Shown here: positions 58,202 through 64,000 of the stretch, piece by piece
Position numbering within the stretch: position 1 is the first letter of the stretch
Layout: each line of letters opens with the position of its first letter
Assembly: GCA_014529385.2 (NCBI GenBank)
Contig: CM043953.1
Coordinates: forward strand, 91,143,842-91,207,841
Length of the DNA stretch: 64,000 nucleotides
Direction: 5' to 3'
From: Adiantum capillus-veneris
Lineage: Eukaryota; Streptophyta; Polypodiopsida; Polypodiales; Pteridaceae
Position numbers and translations under genes: made by a program
The notes under the pieces: generated by a model
What the model was told of the DNA's origin: nothing
Seen by the model: only the letters and a program-made list of their open reading frames with translations
Database searches by the model: none

Positions 58202-61200
58202 TAGGTGACATACAACAAACAACATTCCCAACTAATGTGAGGAGGTGGGATTTTGTGAGAATTTGCCTAATAGATTGAGAGAGATTGGTAGGATGGAGCT
58301 TTAGTGAATATAGTCTTCTTTTTACTCTCTCTCTCTCTCATAAATATGATTATTTTTTGTGTATGTAATTCAAGGGACATGAAATGAACAAAGTCAACAT
58401 CAAGGACTAGTTTTATAATTGAGGATGCTCTTACAAAGCTTCTATGCATGTCAAGTCTGGCATATCCCTAAAGAACTAATGCAGAGTTCATGAGCTCCCT
58501 ATGTCAACCTTCTCCAAAAAGATTCACACCTTGAAGATTGGTGATCCACAATACTAGGGTACGGAGAGCTTGCATGCGCCTCGCATAAGATTTGTAAGGA
58601 GAGAGCTTAACCATCAACAAAGGTAAACTATACTTAAGAGAGGTATAAGATATGCTTTCCTCGGTGATATCCTTTTCACAAAGGCACGTCTAGGATAATG
58701 AGGAGAGCGCTTAACCAAGAAGAGATATTTGCATAGTTGAAAACTTACCAAGAAGAAACATGTCAATGGGGTATGTATCACAATGAGAACAAGTGATAAA
58801 ATCACAAGGCCTGTCCTTGAGAGGAGTAGTGGAAGGTAAATATCACTATTGCAACTTAAACAAGTGCAGTAATTCTCAATTTCCAAGGGTTGTGTCCCGT
58901 TGGATTGATGCAAGACATAGAGCACTACAAAAATTGAAAGACAGCAAAATTTGTAGTGCATACAACCAGACTAGACTTCATTCAATGCAAACCTCTGCAA
59001 TATATGCCATATGCCCACATGCGTCAAGTGGGACACAATTTTAAGTCCAAGTTCAAAGCTTGCCATGATTCAATACTGAAGTGCTTGTAAAATTCCAATG
59101 CAAGATCGGAATTGAGCAGGGACTTGTGAATCTTAGCCACAATTTGTTGCTAGAAATATGTGAAAACTTGCACATTTCTCCTTTTTATTTTCTTTTCCCC
59201 TTATTTTAAGTTTTTTAATTTCTTTAAATTTGTCGTGTGTAGGGTGGATTGTAAAGTGAACAGTGGGCCAAATTGTGGAAGCGTGTGTAGGGTTTGCACC
59301 CAAGGGAGGGAGAGCATGGAGATCAGGGCGGAGGTGGTGGCCACCACGGTGGTGCAGTAATAATGAAGGCCGATTTGATTTGTACTGTTGCAAGGGATGG
59401 TATTAGAGTAGAGCTGGTGTGGAGTGGGAAATGGTGTAGTGGCGGCCCTAGGTCGCTACCAGTCTGTTCCAACGATATAGAGGTAAACTATGTACTGGAT
59501 AGACTACAATCGAACAACGACGTAGTCGACTGGAGGTAGATACCCTGCAAGCTGAGCTGGAGCAGTAGATGGCAACGACCAACAGTAGACAAGGGGGAGG
59601 AGTGCATTAGCGATGTTGAATCCGGTCAACACACAAGGATGCATATAGAGGGTTATGGCTACATTAGACACGAGAGGTGGTTGAGCCGCACTGGACAAGA
59701 CAGAACAGGAAATTCAAGCCAGCACAGGAAGTTATATTCGTCGGCAATTACAATAGACAACCCTTTATTTTGCGTTATGGGAGCTTCGGCCATCCGTCCA
59801 TATCAGTACTTGCGCTTAGATTCTCTAATGGAAGCTCTTTATTGGATTTGCTTTATTTTCCAGTCTCAACCTCAGCAGCCCCAAACGGCTCGGATCTCAA
59901 GATCCTTTTGCTTGGCCTCTCCAAATCCACATTCTCCTACAATATGGCCTTCAAGCCTCTTGATCTTGCTCACCTTCAGCTCTTGAGCTCATTCCCAACC
60001 CCCTTTGCAGTGTGGACTCCTCTTCAAAGCTCACATTACCAAACCCCTACTCAACCGCAATACCCCCCTTCTGAATGCTTTTGGCAGGCCTTCAAGGCTA
60101 ACCGTCTTCTCTCCTGTGCACTCTTCAAGCAGCCCGGCTATGATAGGTCAAGGAAAAAGGCGCAACCTCACGATTATACCCAACCTAACCAGTCCTTCAA
60201 GTACAAAAGATCATCTTGAGCTCCTTAAATTGGAGCACTCATTCTGCGTACACACTATGTCACCTTCGTAAGTGATGGTATTGATCAATCTTCAACATCG
60301 TTAAGCTCTCTGACTAGTTGAGCTGGAAAAATGCCTTCAACCTGTTAAAAGCCACATCTGACACATACATTTCAATGACATCTGTTGTGCGTTGCATTTA
60401 GTACATACTCAACCACCCCGCCATCTGCTTGCTAGCTTGCATGCATGGGCTTCGGGCATGTCCTTGAAGAAACTACAAGGTTTGGTTGCATCATCATTTC
60501 CCACCCCCTAGTTGCTACTCACCCACAACATATTTACGTAAAATACGACTCTAAAAGAGAAAATGAAAAAATAGAAGAAGAGGCTAAATCCCGTCTACTA
60601 GTTAATAGTAAAATAGATTGTCCGCTAGTGGACTAATTCACATAGGGTACCTTTGCACTTGCACTATGCTCCTCTTCGACCTGCACTTGGCTTGCATGCA
60701 ACTCGTATAACAATGAGGATGCTCCAATCATGCTAATGATCTCCCAATTTGATCAATGCTCGTTAATTAAATCCTTGTCTTCTTAGCTCTCGGTCTTCTA
60801 CACCCAATATAGCGTGCCCCTTTGACTCTCTCAAGACTCATGTATCTTTTTCATGCAAACCCTCCTAATTTGTGGAGTCACCCTTCTCTTGCTTGACTCT
60901 TGGCAACTACCCTCTGCAGGTAACACACCCCTTAGATGGCATTAGCATTCCCTTTTACTCTTGATCGACCACCCTTGGCCAACGTCACAGTAGCGTCCTC
61001 TAAACTGCGAGCTCCCCACAACCGGCGGCCCTGCCCTCCTGTTCACGGCCGAGCTCACGCGCTCGCCAAGGTCACCCCAATATTCTGCAGCCCCTCCTCC
61101 TCTCGGTTGCTACCAACGAACACCTTCTATGACTTAAAGCGATTGCAGACTCCCTTTCTCTAGTGAGGCTGCTCACAGGCCCTCTGCTCCTCTCGGGCTC

Positions 61201-62044
61201 ATGGCCCCCTCCTTCTCTGCTTGCAGCTCATTACTTAATTAACATACAAATGGTGGAGGTCGTGGACCTATGCTCTGTAGCACCCCAAGGCCCTTCACCT
61301 TCTACAACACGGACCTCCCCTGATGCTACTGACCCCCTCGCTTATATGCAAGCAACACCCCTTCTCTGCAACTTGTTGTCCCTGCTTCTCTGCTCAATTA
61401 ACCATGGCCGCCCCTTTCCACGCAGAACTGAAGCCCACCTCTTCTTTTCCTTCGAGCCCACTGTAGCGCCGCCCTCCACTGCGAGCCATGTACTCCACTC
61501 CACCGCATGCAGCAACGCCACTCTTTTCAGCTGCACGCTCATTTTCTTTTTCCTTTAATTTTCACTCCGTCTTTACATTTTAAAGAAACCCCCTGGCTTC
61601 ACAGTTTCACCATTGCTGACCATGTCCGACCACCGAAAAAACTTGTTCTCTTCCAACTTTTTCCACCTGCACACCCATGGGATGGCCTCCATCTCCGAGC
61701 TCCACAACATTACAAAACTTGTGCTTAGCCTCCCGTCGCCTCCGAGTGCCAACCTTCTCTACATATTAAAGACCTTTTAATGTCATCTTGCTTCAAACCG
61801 CCAGCGACATGTAAGAGCATCCTGTGCTTCGAAGTGGGGCATACCGCTGTAAACTGGCTAGCCTCCTTGAGCTTTATACACCATAAAGTCCAGGTGGATG
61901 CCTAAGACAAGTATCCTACGGGATGTTGTAGCAGACAGGGGACTCGAGAAGGGGTGCACAAGAAAATTTAGAAATTTTCTCATGTAGGAAAACGGAGTCT
62001 TTCTCATACAATGCGTAACATCATGAGCTTCTGCTCGAGAGGCA
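58202..62044. other. no recognised gene
   Basis: A frame of 180 codons (59677-60219) and Ser/Pro-rich frames at 60936-61558 have no recognisable motif. No RNA gene or mobile element signature was found. Confidence 0.5.
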
Positions 62045-62143
62045 CCGCATACTTAGCTAGGTAGGATTGGGGGCAGGGGACCACCGGCACCCCCACCGGG
62101 CAGACAGTCCCCGGCTCCCAATCGTACCTAGCTAGGTATGCGG
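62045..62143. repeat. 27-bp near-perfect inverted repeat
   Basis: CCGCATACTTAGCTAGGTAG (start of the arm at 62045-62071) is the reverse complement of 62117-62143 at 25 of 27 positions. The 45-base spacer is GC-rich and can pair further (GGGGAC with GTCCCC). Confidence 0.85.
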
Positions 62144-62219
62144 CGTCTTCTTCACAGAAGCTCATGATGTTGAGGTAAGTCAAATGTGGGAAATATTGTG
62201 AGAATTTGTCCAAAACTTC

Positions 62220-62400
62220 TTGTGGTGGTGTCGAGCAGTTCCCACAGAGAAGATGTAGCCGACAGGCGGACTCAAGAACGGGTGGTGTCGTGTAGAAGAC
62301 ATAGGGACTCGAGAAGGGGTGGTGTCGAGCAGTTGCCCACAGAGATGTTGTAGCAGACAGAGGGACTCAAGAACGGGTGGTGTCGAGCAGCTTCCCACAC
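62220..62400. repeat. minisatellite, about 57-bp irregular units
   Basis: GGTGGTGTCGAGCAG(T/C)T, CCCACAGAGA and GGACTC(A/G)AGAA(C/G)GGGTG recur two to four times; a related single unit lies at 61925-61960. Confidence 0.75.
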
Positions 62401-62639
62401 AAGCAAGCAATACGTGGAGTAGCAACAGTTGGAGAGGCAATTATGGGAGCACGAAAATCTTCATTGCATCACCTAGGTCATAAGAAACACAAAGATTGTA
62501 TTGTACAAGGTCTCTCTTGATGGGAGAAGCTTTAAATACAAATGCCTATTGGAGGGGGGACCGGCTCCACATAAATCCGGTCCTCAACTGTTGTCATGTT
62601 CTCTAAACTCTCTCTCTTGCAAAATTATTGTTCATGCCA

Positions 62640-62766
62640 AGTTAACTAAATGCTATTTTTAAGTTGCGACCATCAATTAGGTTCACCCTCTATGCTCACA
62701 AAGTAATTCCACAAAAGTGCTTCTTTTAATTTCCGCTACTTTCAAAGTTCATAAGCCATTTCCATT
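62640..62766 (+). repeat. dispersed repeat, inverted relative of 37893-38025
   Basis: Shares long stretches, as reverse complement, with 37893-38025. It directly adjoins the start of gypsy element E and marks that element's truncation point. Confidence 0.75.
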
Positions 62767-62769
62767 ACA

Positions 62770-63208
62770 CATGGACTGTTAAGGAGCAAAATGCTTTTGA
62801 CAAGCTCAAAGAGAAGCTTACCTCTCAACCATTCCTCATGCTTACAGATCTCTCAAAGCCATTTGAGGTCTAATGTGATTCTTGTGGTGATTGCCTTGGA
62901 GCAGTCTTGCTTAAGAAGGGCATGCCATAGTATATGAGAGCCGAAGGCTCAATACGGATGAACGGGTCTTGGGCATTTATGAGAAAAAGCTTTTAGCTGT
63001 TCTACATGCCCTAGACACATGGAAGCACTATTTATTGGGGACTCCATTCATTTTATGAATAGACCACCAAAGTCTCAAGTACTTCATGACGCAAATCAAG
63101 CTTTCTGACAAACAAATGAGGTGGATAAAATTTCTTTCGCAATTTTATTTTCATATTGCTCACATTGCTGGTAAGCACAATCAAGTGGCCGATGCACTTT
63201 CATGATGA
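62770..63208 (+). pseudogene. RNase H domain of gypsy element E
   Basis: Pieces in order: AFDKLKEKLTSQPFLMLTDL, SKPFEV, CDSCGDCLGAVLLKKGMP, then (after a one-base frame change near 62927) ERVLGIYEKKLLAVLHALDT and WKHYLLGTPFIL, then IDHQSLKYFM, LSDKQMRWIKFLSQFYF, HIAGKHNQVADALS. Stops: TAA 62871-62873, TGA 63056-63058 and a TGA pair 63203-63208. Three of these four sit where relatives have Arg, so they look like CGA to TGA. Confidence 0.85.
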
Positions 63209-64000
63209 TCAAAATGCAATGCAGTGTCCATAGCAACTCACAATGATCTATCTTCTATGATAGATGAGTATACTACTGAACCTGACTTTAAAGATGTAAT
63301 GTCAACCCTTGCTTTGGGGAAGAAAGAGGAATTATTCACCTTGCAGGATGGTTATTTTCTCCATGGCAATAGGCTATGTGCTACCTACTCCCTTCGTGAG
63401 AAAGTCATGTATGAATCCCATGCTCCTCCCTATGCGGGGCATAGAGGCATTCGACCAACTCTTCGAGGAGTAGAGACATGCTTCTATTGGCCTACCATGA
63501 TAGTGGACATACAAGAGTATGTTTCAAAATGTGTGGTATGCCAAAAGTCTAAGTATGATAGAAGTAAGAAACCTGGATTACTCCAGTCATTGCCAATCCC
63601 TAATTCACCAAGGGAGAGTATATCCATGGATTTTATCTTTGGATTACGCAAGTCTATCCATGGGAATATGAGAATATGGACAATAGTCAACAGGTTTAGC
63701 AAGCAAGCAAAGTTTACTCCTGTCAAAAAGACTATTAAGGCACACCAAATGGCAACTCTCTTCATATCACAAATTTTAAAACACCATGGATTACCAACAT
63801 CCATCGTGTTAGATAGAGATCCTAGAATGACCAATAATTTCTGGAAAGGTCTCTTTGAAAATCTAGGTACAAGATTGAATTTCTCTTCAGCCTATCACCC
63901 ACAAATGCATGGCAAAAGTGAGATAGCCAATCTTACAATACTCGATCTACTAAAGAGTTATGTTATAGAAGCAGATCAATGTTCACAATGGGAGAAGTAC
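63209..64000 (+). pseudogene. integrase of gypsy element E, open frame to window edge
   Basis: The frame is open from 63209 through the last base (264 codons). A zinc-binding N-terminus shows HAPPYAGHRGIRPTLRG and CFYWPTMIVDIQEYVSKCVV with the H..H..C..C pattern. The catalytic core has SMDFIFGL (first Asp), VLDRDPRMTNNFWKGLFENL (second Asp) and YHPQMHGKSEIANLT (Glu), so the DDE triad is present although TDGQTE is MHGKSE. The rest of the domain and any LTR lie beyond the window. It is listed as pseudogene because the RNase H part upstream is broken; no own start codon is expected in a polyprotein. Confidence 0.85.

Noticed and set aside
59677-60219. 180-codon frame
   Set aside because: No tract inflates it, but I see no motif, no codon pattern and no homologous piece in the window; not enough to call a gene.

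Overview
This window looks like nuclear DNA of a land plant, and most of it is retrotransposon debris. Three things point to a plant. There is an almost intact TIC20-type chloroplast import gene (32733-33380, minus). Several LTR elements have primer-binding sites complementary to plant initiator Met-tRNA (TGGTATCAGAGC). The Ty3/gypsy and Ty1/copia protein remnants are of plant type. Very long (CT)n/(GA)n runs, sparse genes and heavy repeat load would suit a fern or another large-genome seed-free plant, but the sequence alone does not prove this.

Layout. 1-1.6 kb: no recognised gene. 1.7-12.7 kb: a chained cluster of one Ty3/gypsy family (A). It holds a gag copy whose pol is deleted, five LTR copies (one truncated) and one nearly complete but decayed element (4994-12190) carrying a foreign insertion and an internal RT deletion. 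12.7-15.5 kb: an inverted relative of that insertion, then a minus-strand gypsy fragment (B). 15.5-16.8 kb: an intact 338-codon frame resembling the C-terminal end of a non-LTR retrotransposon polyprotein, with a CCHC finger and a PCNA-box-like motif. 16.9-18 kb: tandem repeats, one copy carrying a MITE-like insertion whose empty site is preserved in the other. 18-22 kb: microsatellites. 22-29.7 kb: minus-strand gypsy element C, its gag split by a young copia element (25482-29156) with nearly identical LTRs. 29.7-32.7 kb: no gene. 32.7-33.4 kb: the TIC20-like gene, flanked on both sides by long microsatellites. 33.4-41 kb: microsatellites, tandem repeats and SINE-like units. 41-42.9 kb: a second copy of element C's 3' part. 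43-49.8 kb: mostly unassigned, with a PP2C phosphatase relic at 47.6-48.1 kb. 49876-55445: a complete LTR element with 1.04-kb LTRs, a perfect 5-bp target duplication and no recognisable protein genes. 55.5-62.7 kb: unassigned, with hairpins and minisatellites. 62.77-64 kb: RNase H and integrase of a gypsy element (E) running off the window edge, decayed mainly by C-to-T stop mutations although its integrase frame is still open.

The only clear candidate for a host gene is TIC20. The transposable elements act as layers: older gypsy copies hosted later insertions, and the two LTR elements with the most similar LTR pairs (the copia and the coding-free element) are both defective, so they probably moved using enzymes supplied by relatives elsewhere. 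Multi-exon genes with short exons could be missed by eye.
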